Assembly (NCBI GenBank): GCA_000613465.1
Contig: BAJA01000013.1
Coordinates: 1-64,000, forward strand
From: Bacteroides nordii WAL 11050 = JCM 12987
GTDB lineage: Bacteria > Bacteroidota > Bacteroidia > Bacteroidales > Bacteroidaceae
Direction: 5' to 3'
DNA length: 64,000 bases
Positions 8,664-20,547 of the stretch are shown here, piece by piece (the stretch's first letter is position 1; each line of letters starts with the position of its first letter). Both the position numbers and the translations under genes were made by a program. The notes below the pieces were generated by a model, which worked only from the letters and a program-made list of their open reading frames with translations, did no database searches and had not been told where the DNA came from.

Positions 8664-10029
8664 TTATTCATGGATTGGGTGACAGATAAATTGAATTATA
8701 TTTTTCTTTTTCTGCCAGTTTCCTTTCTTTATATACCACCAGCATAGTATTAACGTGAGAGTGGCATACAGATGTTCTGTGGTCCAACAGATAGCTACGT
8801 CTACTCGCAGATACAGGATGATGTATGTGATATATGCAATATAAACAGCTAACACACACATTTCCATGACTAATGCAGTTCGTGTGTTACCGGTTCCGGA
8901 TACGGACTGGAAATATACATTACACGGAATCATTATCAGATAACCCGTGCATAGTACCCACAATGATGGTATGGAGGCTTCCCGCAGTTCCGGAATATCT
9001 GTGTAAATACTCAGTACAAGGTTGGGGAACAGAGCAAAGAATATCAACAGTGGTAATACAAAAGCATATGCGATGCGGATATGCTGACGAATGGTACCTT
9101 GTACACATTGTGTTTCTCCGGCTCCGATCAGGTTACTGACTAATGAACCACAGGTAGAAGCAAATGCCATTGTCATCATAAATGGTATGCCTGAGACATT
9201 GCGGATGATATTGGTAATGGCCAGTGCCCGTTCGCCCAGATGTTCTACAAAGAGGAAGAACATAAACCAGGTAGACATGGACAGCAGGTTTTGTATCATA
9301 GTCCAGAAAGACACTCCTAATATAGCTTTCAGTGTTTTAGATTGAAAGGCCGGGAGTTTGTGTAGTGCATACTTCCGGCAATCAATCCGTTTCCAGGTGT
9401 AGATGACGAAGAACAATACCGATACCAATTCTGCCAGTGATGAGCCAATGGCGGCTCCGGCAATACCTAATTTCGGGAAACCAAATTTACCAAAGATCAG
9501 GATATAGTTGAATACAACGTTTGACAGTACCATTACAATGGAGTTCAGGGTTAGGGTTTTTGTCTGCGTAGTACCTACAAAATAAGCGCGGAACATCACC
9601 ATTATGAACGAGAAAAAGAAACCGAATACACGCCAGTTGATGTAACTGACGGCGGCTTCATAGATGTTTGGTGAAGAGATAATGTTCTTCAGTATATGCG
9701 GTGAAAAGCATATCGATAAGGTAAACATGACGGCGGCTAATGCTAATAGGAAATAGATTCCCTGATAGAAGATAGTACCTATTTCGTTGTACCGTTGTTC
9801 TCCGTTGCGGCGGGCAATCATGATTTGTGCTCCAATACTGAAACCGAATGCCATCATAAAGATAGCCAGGTAATAGATTCCGGCAATGGCAGATGCACCC
9901 AATTCAATCTCTCCGACACGTCCTAAAAAAGCTGTGTCCGTCATTCCTATCATCTGCTCCATGATAAGGCTGATGAGGATAGGGTAGGAGATAATCCATA
10001 TTTCCTTATAAGTATATTTATGTTTTCAT
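8664..10029 (-). CDS. MATE family efflux transporter (frameshift near the start)
   Basis: Multidrug and toxin extrusion family: 12 hydrophobic helices with the usual EQMIGMTDTAFLGRVGEIEL near the start. The longest clean frame begins at an internal Met (9962), but homology-like residues (YTYKEIWIISYPILISLI) are in frame upstream. They join the ATG at 10029 (ATG AAA ACA) if one extra base near 10020 is removed. The real protein is therefore about 454 residues and the start region carries a +1 indel. It exports cationic drugs or metabolites with Na+ or H+; substrate unknown. Lies downstream of yidC but behind a hairpin. Confidence 0.85.
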
Positions 10030-10094
10030 TCTCTTTGTTTGTTTATAGTCGTTTCATCGCTCGGTGTACTTCCCCGTGTGTGAAACATAAGCAC

Positions 10095-10132
10095 AAAGCC
10101 GGACAAATACCTTTTTGGATTTGCCCGGCTTT
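10095..10132. terminator. Terminator hairpin downstream of yidC
   Basis: 14-bp arms (10095-10108 and 10119-10132, AAAGCCGGACAAAT) with one mismatch. It separates the pyrG-yidC operon from the MATE gene on the same strand. Confidence 0.65.
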
Positions 10133-10157
10133 TTACATCATACAGAGTTTATTTTTA

Positions 10158-12008
10158 TTATTTTTTCTGTTGCTGTCTTGTTTTTGCCATTTGTTCCTGT
10201 TGCTTTTGCATAGCTTCCAGGCGAGCGGCAAAACCGGTCTTTTTCATTTGTTTCGGGTCTTTTTTCTTTGCTTCAAGGATAGCCAGCAATTTGTCTTCAT
10301 CCGTTGTTTTGCGTAATACGATCATTGTACCCACACTAATCAATGTTGAAATGAAATAGTAATAGTTCAATCCCGAAGGATAGTCATTCAATACGAAAAG
10401 GAACATTATCGGCATCAGATACATCATCCATTTCATTGCTGCCATCTGAGGCTGTGCACCAGTATCCTGCTGTTGCATGGTAAACTTAGTGTTCAGGATG
10501 TTGGTTACTGTCATCAGCAAACAGAACAAACTGAGGTGATTGCCTAAGAACGGAATATGGAACGGGAATGTAATGAAAGCATCATACGTGGAGAGGTCCG
10601 GTGCCCACAAAAAGCTCTGCTGACGAAGTTCGATAGCACTTGGCACAAACATAAACAATGCCATAAGAATAGGGAACTGTAATAACATCGGCAGACATCC
10701 TCCCATTGGGCTGACGCCATACTGGCTATACAGGCTCATTACTTCCTGCTGCTTCTTCATTGCATCTTCCTGTTTTGGATACTTCTTATTGATTTCATCA
10801 ATCTTCGGTTTCAATACACGCATCTTGGCAGATGACATATACGTTTTCCAGGTTGCCGGATATACTGCAATTTTTACCATGATGGTCAATAGCAATAGCA
10901 CAAGACCCATGCTCAGTCCCCAGCCCGAAAGCCAGTCGAACACGTTGATTGTAATATACTTATTGATCCAGCGAATCAGAGGCCATCCTAAATAAACCAG
11001 ATTGTCGAGTTCCCATTTGTCATCACGTCCCTTATCAAGGGCTTTAAGTGTTTTGTAATGGTTCGGTCCGAAGTAGAAGTACATATCGGTAGCCTGTTTA
11101 CCTGTCGGATCAAAGAAAGTATTCATTTCAGCAGAATAGTCTTTGATATAACCGGTTCCTTGTTTCTCCATCTTTGATTTTACTGCTACTTTGTCGAAGT
11201 CCTGATTAGCAATAAATACGGAAGAGAAGAATTGATTTTTGAAGGCAACCCAGTCTACGCGACCTTCGATTTGCTTTTCATCGTCCTTGGCAGCTGAGAG
11301 GTTGTCGGTTCCATCATTTACTACCTTATACATCAATTCAGCCAGACGGTTTTCGTAAGTGTATCCTTTTTCAAGCTGACGAGCGCGTTGTGACCATGAG
11401 ATATCTACATAGTCTGTTGAAGCAAGTTTGCCAGCCATGCCCGTTGCCTGGATAGTAAATCCAAGTAAATAACTGTCTGGCTTCAGGGTGTAAGCAAAAT
11501 CAATATAACTGTCTTTATCAGCAGCCAGACGCATCGTAATACTACTGTCGGTCTTATTAACTACTTCAAAATAGTAATCCCTGGTTTGTACTGTCTCTTT
11601 CTTATTGTAGAAATTAAAGTTCATCTCAGCATCACTACCATTGAACAATACGATTGGTTTGCCATCTTGTCCGTTGTAATCTTTCAGCATGGCAGAGTAC
11701 ACACGGCCTCCTTTATTGACAAATGTAATTTCTACCAGATTATTCTGAATGGTGGTGAAGGATTCTTTACCCTCCATGGCATCAAAAAAGAGTGAGGTAG
11801 AATCTACGCTTGTTGTTTCTTCTTTTTCATTAGCCAATGCAGCGGCAGTTTTAGCTTTTAGAGCTTCCTCCTGTTTTTGCACCACTGCAATGGAGTCGTA
11901 GTATCTCTTTTGTGCAGCAAGTTGTTCTTCACTCGGACGACTGAAGAAACTGAAACCTACTAATAATAGCGCTATTAAAACGAGACCCGTAATGGTGTTC
12001 TTATCCAT
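10158..12008 (-). CDS. yidC: Membrane protein insertase YidC
   Basis: 616 residues, the length usual for Bacteroidetes YidC. It starts with [20 protein letters not shown], a membrane helix. A large periplasmic beta domain (about 60-330) follows, then the conserved five-helix Oxa1/YidC core, with [39 protein letters not shown] and [15 protein letters not shown] lysine- and glutamine-rich tail ends the protein. It inserts and folds inner-membrane proteins with or without SecYEG. It follows pyrG by 22 bp in the pyrG-yidC pair common in Bacteroidetes. Confidence 0.97.
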   Translation of the reverse strand: MDKNTITGLVLIALLLVGFSFFSRPSEEQLAAQKRYYDSIAVVQKQEEALKAKTAAALANEKEETTSVDSTSLFFDAMEGKESFTTIQNNLVEITFVNKGGRVYSAMLKDYNGQDGKPIVLFNGSDAEMNFNFYNKKETVQTRDYYFEVVNKTDSSITMRLAADKDSYIDFAYTLKPDSYLLGFTIQATGMAGKLASTDYVDISWSQRARQLEKGYTYENRLAELMYKVVNDGTDNLSAAKDDEKQIEGRVDWVAFKNQFFSSVFIANQDFDKVAVKSKMEKQGTGYIKDYSAEMNTFFDPTGKQATDMYFYFGPNHYKTLKALDKGRDDKWELDNLVYLGWPLIRWINKYITINVFDWLSGWGLSMGLVLLLLTIMVKIAVYPATWKTYMSSAKMRVLKPKIDEINKKYPKQEDAMKKQQEVMSLYSQYGVSPMGGCLPMLLQFPILMALFMFVPSAIELRQQSFLWAPDLSTYDAFITFPFHIPFLGNHLSLFCLLMTVTNILNTKFTMQQQDTGAQPQMAAMKWMMYLMPIMFLFVLNDYPSGLNYYYFISTLISVGTMIVLRKTTDEDKLLAILEAKKKDPKQMKKTGFAARLEAMQKQQEQMAKTRQQQKK

Positions 12009-13674
<1,666 letters not shown>

Positions 13675-13701
13675 TTAAAGAATCTAACGCATTAAAAACT
13701 G

Positions 13702-13709
13702 CAAAATTA
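13702..13709 (-). promoter_or_regulatory. -7 box of the pyrG-yidC operon
   Basis: TAATTTTG on the minus strand, 66 bp before the pyrG ATG; no clear -33 element at the standard distance. Confidence 0.5.
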
Positions 13710-13842
13710 CAAAAAAATGAGGAAGTAGTAAGTAATCACAGAAACAAATTTATTAAAAAATGCAATTCCTTCCTCAAACCCTTACAAAAAGGTTGGCAAA
13801 AACAACTTTTTACTTTTTCTATGTTTTCTGAAGTTTTTGATG

Positions 13843-13850
13843 TATTTTTG
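13843..13850 (+). promoter_or_regulatory. -7 box of the DUF3078 gene
   Basis: TATTTTTG, 19 bp before the ATG at 13870, in a T-rich promoter. Confidence 0.55.
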
Positions 13851-13869
13851 CGCTCAAATAGCATGAATC

Positions 13870-15314
13870 ATGAAAAATAGTTATATCTCATCATTCGCAT
13901 TGGCGATTATTTTTTCTTCGTCTGTTGTGGCGCAAGATGTAGTCGGGACTGTGTCGAAAAACAGGACTAATGTAATAAAAACTGATACGGTGTTGTCTGC
14001 AAAGCCTGATACGCTTTCGGAAGGACTTCAGCCATATCTCTTTTTGAAATTGAATACTGAGACCAATAAGCTGGATACAGTGTCTTATCTGTATCAGAAG
14101 TATATTGGAGAGTTAGATTATTTGAATGACCCTGCTGTACCGGAACGTTATATTCCGGTTTATCCAAAATACTATCGTCTTTTTGTGCCGTTGGCATATT
14201 ATTATTCTCCGATTGCGTATTATTCTAAGATTGATTGGGAGATGCCTAAACTGGACTCTGTTTCTGTTGATTGTTCTAATTGGCTGCCTTATGATAAAGA
14301 TCGTTTTACGACTTTGGAGCGTGCTAATAAGATTGTTGACCAGTCATTGATGGGAGTCTACTTGAATGCTCCTCAGTTGGTTCGTACGACAGAAGATCGT
14401 ATCAGAAGCCGAAAGGTGTTCCGTGAAGATGTGAAGCCTAAGACAAAAACAGAGGTACTTCGTTTGTTTGATAAAGAGCCGATGGAGGTTGCAGTAGGAG
14501 AGGCTGAATTGAAAATCAGCAAACCTAACTGGTGGGTAACTGGTGGTAATGGTTCTTTGCAGATTACTCAAAACTATATTTCGGACAACTGGTATAAAGG
14601 AGGAGAAAGTAATAATGCATTACTTGCCAATTTGAAACTGTTTGCCAATTACAATGACCGTGAGAAGGTGCAGTTCGAGAATATGTTGGAAGCTAAGTTA
14701 GGATTCAACTCTACTCCGTCAGATAAGTATCATAAATATTTAGTAAATACAGACCAACTTCGTTTGTACAGTAAGCTGGGTATTCAGGCTGCTCATAACT
14801 GGTATTATACAATTTCCGCTGAATTTAAAACCCAGTTTGCCAATGGTTATAAAGCCAATAGTGAGGAACTTGTTTCTGCTTTCTTTGCTCCGGCAGATTT
14901 GGCAGTCAGTATCGGTATGGATTATAAATTGAAGAAGAAGAAATTTAACTTTTCTTTATTCTTGGCTCCTTTGACTTATAACCTCCGTTATATAGGTAAC
15001 AGTGAAGTGAATGAAACAAAATTTGGTCTGGACAAAGGCAAATGTTCTAAAAATGATTTTGGTTCACAATTCCAGCCGACTCTGACCTGGACAATCATCC
15101 CTTCCGTGACTCTTGATTCTCGTTTAAATTACCTCACCAGTTACAAATGGGTGCGTATAGAGTGGGAAAATACAGTAAACTTTGTTCTGAACCGTTATCT
15201 GTCTACCAACTTTATGTACATGCACGTTATGATGACAGTTCGAAGCCAACTGAGGGAAGTAGCTATTTCCAAGTAAAGGAATTGCTCAGTTTTGGTATCA
15301 ATTATCAATGGTAA
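13870..15314 (+). CDS. DUF3078 domain-containing outer-membrane protein (C-terminal frameshift)
   Basis: Signal peptide ([20 protein letters not shown]) and a C-terminal DUF3078 beta-barrel ([20 protein letters not shown] onwards, about 214-480). The uninterrupted frame stops at 15276 after an aberrant tail. Inserting one base near 15206-15211 restores [20 protein letters not shown] and [14 protein letters not shown] to a stop at 15314; this gives a barrel-like last strand ending in Trp. A missing A in the CCAAC stretch is the simplest cause. Function unknown; monocistronic with its own terminator. Confidence 0.82.
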
Positions 15315-15337
15315 GTTAGCTTTTTGTAAGCATATTA

Positions 15338-15368
15338 AAGAAGGGCGGCCATATAGGTCGCCCTTCTT
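15338..15368 (+). terminator. Terminator of the DUF3078 gene
   Basis: 13-bp arms (AAGAAGGGCGGCC 15338-15350 and 15356-15368) with one mismatch and a 5-nt loop. Confidence 0.8.
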
Positions 15369-15459
15369 CATTTATTGTGTGCGATAACAAAAAAAGTAAA
15401 AATAGCACTTTAACACATAGAAAAAACAGCCTAACGCTTCGTAGTTCACAAATAATGCT

Positions 15460-15467
15460 TAAATTTG
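15460..15467 (+). promoter_or_regulatory. -7 box of the rnf operon
   Basis: TAAATTTG, 28 bp before the rseC-like ATG; the only good box upstream of the seven-gene operon. Confidence 0.6.
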
Positions 15468-15495
15468 CCGCAATTTGTAATGTTCAGTTTGCAAA

Positions 15496-15915
15496 ATGGC
15501 TAATACAATAAAGCATCAAGGTATTGTGGAAAACATAAATGGTTCTCATCTTTCAGTGAGAATTATCCAGACATCAGCATGTTCGGCATGCAGTGTCAAA
15601 GGGCATTGCTCCTCTGCAGATAGTAAAGAGAAGGTTATCGACATAGTTGATTCTTCGGCATCTTCTTATCAGATTGGAGAACAGGTAATGGTGACCGGCG
15701 AAACCTCTATGGGGATGATGGCTGTTGCTTTGGCTTTCGTGTTTCCCTTTGTGCTTTTAATACTTTCCCTTTTCTTATTTATGGCAGTGATGAACGACGA
15801 GCTTTATGCGTCACTTACATCGCTCGCTCTTCTTATTCCTTATTATTATGTATTGTGGTTGAATAAGAACCGATTGAAACAGAAATTTTCATTTACTATA
15901 AAACCAATAAAATAA
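15496..15915 (+). CDS. rseC: RseC/SoxR-reducing family protein
   Basis: 139 residues. The N-terminal ~75 residues have the family pattern HQGIVENINGSHLSVRI and the cysteine cluster CSACSVKGHCSSADS; two membrane helices follow (about 78-100 and 106-122). RseC-like proteins sit in the membrane beside Rnf complexes; E. coli RsxC-related proteins use them in reducing SoxR. First gene of the rnf operon, 7 bp before rnfB, which is the normal order in Bacteroidetes. Confidence 0.9.
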   Translation: MANTIKHQGIVENINGSHLSVRIIQTSACSACSVKGHCSSADSKEKVIDIVDSSASSYQIGEQVMVTGETSMGMMAVALAFVFPFVLLILSLFLFMAVMNDELYASLTSLALLIPYYYVLWLNKNRLKQKFSFTIKPIK

Positions 15916-15922
15916 CTAATTT

Positions 15923-16822
15923 ATGAATTTGATTCTGATTGCAGTAATTTCATTGGGAGCCATTGCGCTGGTTTCAGCCGCTATTCTGTATGCCGCTTCC
16001 AAGAAATTTGCCGTGTATGAAGACCCGCGTATTGCCCAGGTGTCCGAAGTGTTGCCCCAAGCCAATTGCGGTGGATGTGGCTATCCGGGATGTAGTGGAT
16101 TTGCTGACGCTTGCGTGAAGGCTGGTTCGCTTGAAGGTAAATTCTGTCCTGTAGGTGGGCAGGATGTTATGACGCAAGTGGCCTCTATCCTCGGACTCGA
16201 TGCCGGTGAAGCCGAACCAATGGTTGCGGTGGTGAGATGTAACGGAACCTGTGCTAATCGTCCTCGTACCAATCTGTACGATGGTGCAAAGAGCTGTGCG
16301 ATAGCTGCTTCTCTTTATGGTGGAGAAACAGGTTGTAGTTTTGGATGTCTGGGATGTGGCGACTGTGTAGCTGTTTGCCAGTTCGATGCTATCCACATGA
16401 ATCCGGAGACCGGACTTCCGGAAGTAGATGAGGCAAAATGTACCGCTTGTGGTGCTTGTGTAAAAGCTTGCCCGAAAGCGATTATTGAAATCCGTCCGCA
16501 AGGTAAAAAGTCTCGTCGTGTGTATGTGTCTTGTGTAAACAAAGACAAGGGTGCAGTGGCACGTAAGGCTTGTACAGTTAGTTGTATCGGTTGTGGTAAA
16601 TGTGTGAAGACTTGTCCGTTCGAAGCTATCACGCTTGAGAACAACCTGGCTTACATTGATCCCAATAAGTGTAAATCATGTCGTAAGTGTGTGGAAGTTT
16701 GTCCGCAAGGAACAATTATTGAGTTAAATTTCCCACCGCGTAAACCAAAGGCTGAAGGGACTCTTGCAACAGAGGCTCCCAAAGCAGAGGCTCCTAAAGC
16801 AGCTCCCGCAGCCGAAGCGTAA
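15923..16822 (+). CDS. rnfB: Rnf complex subunit B (ferredoxin-like)
   Basis: 299 residues. An N-terminal membrane helix is followed by the four-Cys motif NCGGCGYPGCSGFADAC and three ferredoxin-type cluster regions (CLGCGDCVAVCQ, CTACGACVKACP, and CIGCGKCVKTCP with CKSCRKCVEVCP). RnfB accepts electrons from reduced ferredoxin and passes them into the Rnf complex. The Ala/Pro/Lys-rich tail (about 270-299, repeats of EAPKA) is a flexible extension often seen in the group. Second gene of the operon. Confidence 0.96.
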   Translation: MNLILIAVISLGAIALVSAAILYAASKKFAVYEDPRIAQVSEVLPQANCGGCGYPGCSGFADACVKAGSLEGKFCPVGGQDVMTQVASILGLDAGEAEPMVAVVRCNGTCANRPRTNLYDGAKSCAIAASLYGGETGCSFGCLGCGDCVAVCQFDAIHMNPETGLPEVDEAKCTACGACVKACPKAIIEIRPQGKKSRRVYVSCVNKDKGAVARKACTVSCIGCGKCVKTCPFEAITLENNLAYIDPNKCKSCRKCVEVCPQGTIIELNFPPRKPKAEGTLATEAPKAEAPKAAPAAEA

Positions 16823-16857
16823 ATAATAGAATAATAACAGATAAAATACAGAATTGT

Positions 16858-18195
16858 ATGTTGAAGACATTTTCAATTGGTGGTGTTCATCCACAGGAAA
16901 ATAAACTCTCAGCACATCAGCCCATCATTACAGCAGAGGTTCCGTCAAAAGCGGTAATTCTACTGGGCCAGCACATTGGTGCTCCGGCAAAGCCTGTTGT
17001 GGCTAAAGGTGACGTGGTGAAAGTGGGCACAAAGATTGCCGAGCCTGCTGGTTTTGTTTCGGCAGCTATTCATTCTTCTGTCAGCGGAAAGGTAACCAAA
17101 ATTGACTCGATTGTTGATGCAAGCGGTTATGCCAAACCTGCCATTTTCATTGATGTAGAAGGAGACGAATGGGAAGAAAATATCGATCGTAGTGAAACAC
17201 TGGTGAAAGAGTGCGAACTGAGCTCTGAAGAGATTGTAAAAAAGATAGCCGATGCAGGTATTGTTGGTTTGGGTGGTGCCTGTTTTCCTACACAGGTAAA
17301 ATTGTGTCCTCCTCCTTCATTTAAGGCAGAATGTGTTATCATTAACGCAGTGGAGTGTGAACCTTATCTGACGGCCGACCATCAACTAATGCTGGAACAT
17401 GCTGAAGAAATCATGGTAGGTGTTTCTATCCTGATGAAGGCTGTGAAGGTGAATAAGGCATTTATTGGTATCGAGAATAATAAACCTGACGCTATTGAAC
17501 TGATGACCAAAATAGCTTCTGGTTATGCCGGCATTGAAGTAGTAGCTTTGAAAGTGCAATATCCGCAGGGAGGTGAAAAGCAATTGATTGATGCCGTTAT
17601 CAAACGCCAGGTTGGGAGTGGAGCGCTTCCTATCTCTACCGGTGCTGTAGTGCAGAATGTGGGTACTGCTTTTGCTGTTTATCAGGCTGTGCAGAAAAAT
17701 AAACCTTTGTTTGAGCGTGTTATTACCGTTACCGGTAAGTCACTTGCCAAACCTTCTAATTTTATGGCACGTGTAGGTACGCCGATGCGTCAGTTGATTG
17801 ATGCTTGTGGTGGTTTACCCGAAGATACAGGTAAGGTAATCGGTGGTGGTCCGATGATGGGGAAAGCATTGGTTAATATCGACGTTCCCACTGCTAAAGG
17901 TAGTTCCGGTATTCTCATTATGAATCAGAAAGAAGCGAAGCGTGGCGAGATACAAAATTGTATTCGTTGTGCGAAGTGTGTAGGTGCTTGTCCGATGGGA
18001 CTGGAACCTTATCTGCTTTCTGCATTGGCCGAAAACGGGGAATTTGAAAGAATGGAAACAGAAAGAATCATGGACTGTATTGAATGTGGCTCCTGTCAGT
18101 TCACTTGTCCGGCTTACCGTCCGTTGCTCGACTATTGTCGCTTAGGCAAAGGTAAGGTAGGGGCTATGATTCGTGCACGTCAAGCTAAAAAATAA
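16858..18195 (+). CDS. rnfC: Rnf complex subunit C (NADH/FMN-binding)
   Basis: 445 residues, the short RnfC form. It contains the GGACFPTQVKLCPPP glycine-rich loop, ECEPYLTADHQLMLEH and the FMN/NADH domain. Two ferredoxin-type cluster motifs are seen near the C-terminus (CIRCAKCVGACPMGLEPY and CIECGSCQFTCPAYRP). RnfC is the peripheral subunit that reduces NAD+ on the cytoplasmic side. It follows rnfB by 35 bp and precedes rnfD by 6 bp. Confidence 0.96.
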   Translation: MLKTFSIGGVHPQENKLSAHQPIITAEVPSKAVILLGQHIGAPAKPVVAKGDVVKVGTKIAEPAGFVSAAIHSSVSGKVTKIDSIVDASGYAKPAIFIDVEGDEWEENIDRSETLVKECELSSEEIVKKIADAGIVGLGGACFPTQVKLCPPPSFKAECVIINAVECEPYLTADHQLMLEHAEEIMVGVSILMKAVKVNKAFIGIENNKPDAIELMTKIASGYAGIEVVALKVQYPQGGEKQLIDAVIKRQVGSGALPISTGAVVQNVGTAFAVYQAVQKNKPLFERVITVTGKSLAKPSNFMARVGTPMRQLIDACGGLPEDTGKVIGGGPMMGKALVNIDVPTAKGSSGILIMNQKEAKRGEIQNCIRCAKCVGACPMGLEPYLLSALAENGEFERMETERIMDCIECGSCQFTCPAYRPLLDYCRLGKGKVGAMIRARQAKK

Positions 18196-18201
18196 CGAAG
18201 T

Positions 18202-19197
18202 ATGGAAAATAAATTTATAGTATCACTATCACCTCACGTTCATGGCGGAGACAGCATACAGAAGAATATGTATGGTGTACTAATTGCATTATTCCCTGCC
18301 TTTATCGTGTCGCTACTCTTTTTCGGGTTGGGTGCCCTTATTGTTACAGCTACTTCTGTGGCAGCCTGTGTCTTTTTTGAATGGGCTATCGGCAAGTACC
18401 TGCTGAAGAAAGAAACTACTACTATTTGTGACGGTTCGGCTATCATCACCGGTGTGTTGCTTGCCTTCAATCTTCCGTCTAACCTTCCTATCTGGATTAT
18501 CATTTTGGGTGCACTGTTTGCTATTGGTGTAGGCAAAATGTCATTCGGAGGTTTAGGTAACAACCCTTTTAATCCGGCATTGGCAGGGCGTGTATTCCTA
18601 TTGCTCTCATTTCCGGTACAGATGACTACATGGCCGGTTGTAGGCCAGCTAACAGCTTATGCAGACGCTACTACGGGAGCTACTCCACTGGCTATAATGA
18701 AGGGAGTTATCAATGGTGCTCCCGGTGTTTCACTGGATCAGCTTCCTGATGCCCTGAGTCTCCTCATTGGTCAGAATGGCGGATGCTTAGGCGAAGTAAG
18801 TGCTGCTGCATTGCTGCTCGGACTTATTTATATGTTGTGGAAGAAAATTATTACCTGGCACATTCCGGTATCTATTCTGGTTACTGTATTTGTGTTCTCC
18901 GGCATTATGCATTTGGTAAATCCGGCATTGTATGTATCTCCGGTTCTTCAATTGCTTACCGGTGGTTTGATGTTGGGAGCTATCTTTATGGCAACGGATT
19001 ATGTTACTTCTCCGATGAGCAAGAAAGGCATGTTGATTTATGGTGTATGTATCGGTCTGCTGACTGTTATTATCCGTTTGTTTGGTGCTTATCCTGAGGG
19101 TATGTCGTTCGCTATTTTGATTATGAATGCATTTACTCCGCTGATAAATACATATTGCAAACCTAAACGCTTTGGGGAGGTAGCGAAGAAGAAATGA
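18202..19197 (+). CDS. rnfD: Rnf complex subunit D (covalent FMN)
   Basis: 331 residues of membrane protein with about nine helices, related to NqrB. The flavinylation motif TTGATPLA lies at residues 157-164, with Thr161 the likely attachment point for FMN through ApbE. Conserved GGLGNNPFNPALAGR at 116-130. It is part of the membrane electron path that moves Na+ or H+. It overlaps rnfG by 4 bp, implying coupled translation. Confidence 0.96.
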   Translation: MENKFIVSLSPHVHGGDSIQKNMYGVLIALFPAFIVSLLFFGLGALIVTATSVAACVFFEWAIGKYLLKKETTTICDGSAIITGVLLAFNLPSNLPIWIIILGALFAIGVGKMSFGGLGNNPFNPALAGRVFLLLSFPVQMTTWPVVGQLTAYADATTGATPLAIMKGVINGAPGVSLDQLPDALSLLIGQNGGCLGEVSAAALLLGLIYMLWKKIITWHIPVSILVTVFVFSGIMHLVNPALYVSPVLQLLTGGLMLGAIFMATDYVTSPMSKKGMLIYGVCIGLLTVIIRLFGAYPEGMSFAILIMNAFTPLINTYCKPKRFGEVAKKK

Positions 19198-19832
19198 AAA
19201 AATTAGAATCATCATTAAAGAATATGTTGCTGGTACTTACCGGAGTTACTGCTATTTCGGTGGCGTTACTGGCTTACGTAAATGAACTTACAAAAGGACC
19301 GATAGCCGAAGCCAATGCTAAAATATTGAGCGATGCTATTAGTGTGGTTGTACCTGCATTTGATAATGACCCTACTGCAGAAGCTACCAAGCAAACTATA
19401 GATGGGGTTGAATATACTATTTATCCTGCTAAAAAAGACGGTCAGTGGGTAGGTGCTGCTGTAGAATCTACTGCTATGGGTTTTGGTGGCGAATTGAAAG
19501 TTCTGGTAGGTTTTGATGCCGATGGTAAGATCTATGATTACTCTTTACTGTCTCATGTAGAAACTCCGGGATTGGGCTCTAAAGCCGCTGACTGGTTTAA
19601 GGAAGGTGGTAAAGGAAGTATTAAGGGAATGAATCCGGGTGAAGCTCCATTGAAAGTGAGTAAAGACGGTGGTCAGATAGATGCTATTACTGCTTCGACC
19701 ATTACTTCACGTGCATTTCTTAATGCAGTGAATGCTGCTTATGCCGCTTACAAGGGCAATGATGACACCAATGGAACTACCGGTGCTACACAAAAAGTTG
19801 TTGAACCTGCTGAGCCCATCAGTGCTAATTAA
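19194..19832 (+). CDS. rnfG: Rnf complex subunit G (covalent FMN)
   Basis: 212 residues: one N-terminal membrane helix (about 11-28) and an outer FMN-binding domain. The flavinylation motif DAITASTITS is at 163-172 with Thr169 the expected acceptor; HVETPGLGSK at 121-130 is also conserved. RnfG, like NqrC, carries covalent FMN on the periplasmic face. The Thr/Gly-rich tail is variable. Start ATG overlaps the rnfD stop. Confidence 0.95.
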   Translation: MKKLESSLKNMLLVLTGVTAISVALLAYVNELTKGPIAEANAKILSDAISVVVPAFDNDPTAEATKQTIDGVEYTIYPAKKDGQWVGAAVESTAMGFGGELKVLVGFDADGKIYDYSLLSHVETPGLGSKAADWFKEGGKGSIKGMNPGEAPLKVSKDGGQIDAITASTITSRAFLNAVNAAYAAYKGNDDTNGTTGATQKVVEPAEPISAN

Positions 19833-19849
19833 GAAAGGAGTATTAAGAA

Positions 19850-20434
19850 ATGAATAATTTTAAAGTATTGATGAATGGGATTATCAAAGAGAATCCCATA
19901 TTTGTGCTCCTGTTAGGTATGTGTCCTACCTTGGGAACTACCTCTTCTGCCATTAATGGTATGGGTATGGGACTGGCTACGATGTTTGTACTTATTTGTT
20001 CTAACGTCGTTATCTCGCTGATCAAAAATCTGATTCCGGATATGGTGCGTATTCCGTCATTTATTGTAGTTATTGCTTCCTTTGTGACTTTGTTGCAGAT
20101 GGTGATGCAGGCTTATGTTCCGGGATTGTATGCCACACTGGGGCTTTTTATTCCGTTGATTGTTGTGAACTGTATTGTCTTGGGGCGTGCCGAAGCTTTT
20201 GCAGCTAAGAATAATCCGATATCTTCTATGTTTGATGGTATTGGTATGGGACTTGGTTTCACCATTGCCTTGACTCTGCTGGGTGCTGTGCGTGAATTCT
20301 TAGGCACCGGTAAGGTTTTTGATTTTGCTATCTTCCCGGAAGAGTACGGTATGTTGGTATTTGTGTTGGCTCCGGGTGCTTTCATTGCATTGGGATACCT
20401 TATTGCATTGATTAACAGTTTGAAGAAAAACTAA
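19850..20434 (+). CDS. rnfE: Rnf complex subunit E
   Basis: 194 residues, six-helix membrane protein of the RnfA/RnfE (NqrD/NqrE) pair. Recognised from NPIFVLLLGMCPTLGTTSSA, NCIVLGRAEAFA and ALTLLGAVREFLGTGKV. With RnfA it forms the membrane core through which electrons and ions pass. Preceded by a fair Shine-Dalgarno (AGAAAGGAG). Followed by a 113-bp gap holding a hairpin, then rnfA. Confidence 0.95.
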   Translation: MNNFKVLMNGIIKENPIFVLLLGMCPTLGTTSSAINGMGMGLATMFVLICSNVVISLIKNLIPDMVRIPSFIVVIASFVTLLQMVMQAYVPGLYATLGLFIPLIVVNCIVLGRAEAFAAKNNPISSMFDGIGMGLGFTIALTLLGAVREFLGTGKVFDFAIFPEEYGMLVFVLAPGAFIALGYLIALINSLKKN

Positions 20435-20440
20435 GGAAAT

Positions 20441-20525
20441 TAGAATTTAGTAGTTAGAATTCATTCGGCATGATAGCTAACATACTGCATAGATTCTAAC
20501 TACTAACTACCAACTACTAAATTCT
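20441..20525. repeat. Inverted repeat of TAGTAGTTAG words between rnfE and rnfA
   Basis: Left arm 20441-20460 (TAGAATTTAGTAGTTAGAAT) pairs with 20493-20525, whose reverse complement is the same text with one extra GTAGTTAGTAGTTG-type unit. The difference looks like gain or loss of a short repeat unit. It lies inside the operon and may attenuate rnfA expression. Confidence 0.6.
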
Positions 20526-20547
20526 GGTTTTTAATTTTTAATTAATT

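Noticed and set aside
10020..10316. Plus-strand ORF rich in Phe, Leu and Ser opposite the end of yidC
   Set aside because: It is the complement of the Lys/Gln-rich YidC tail and the terminator region.
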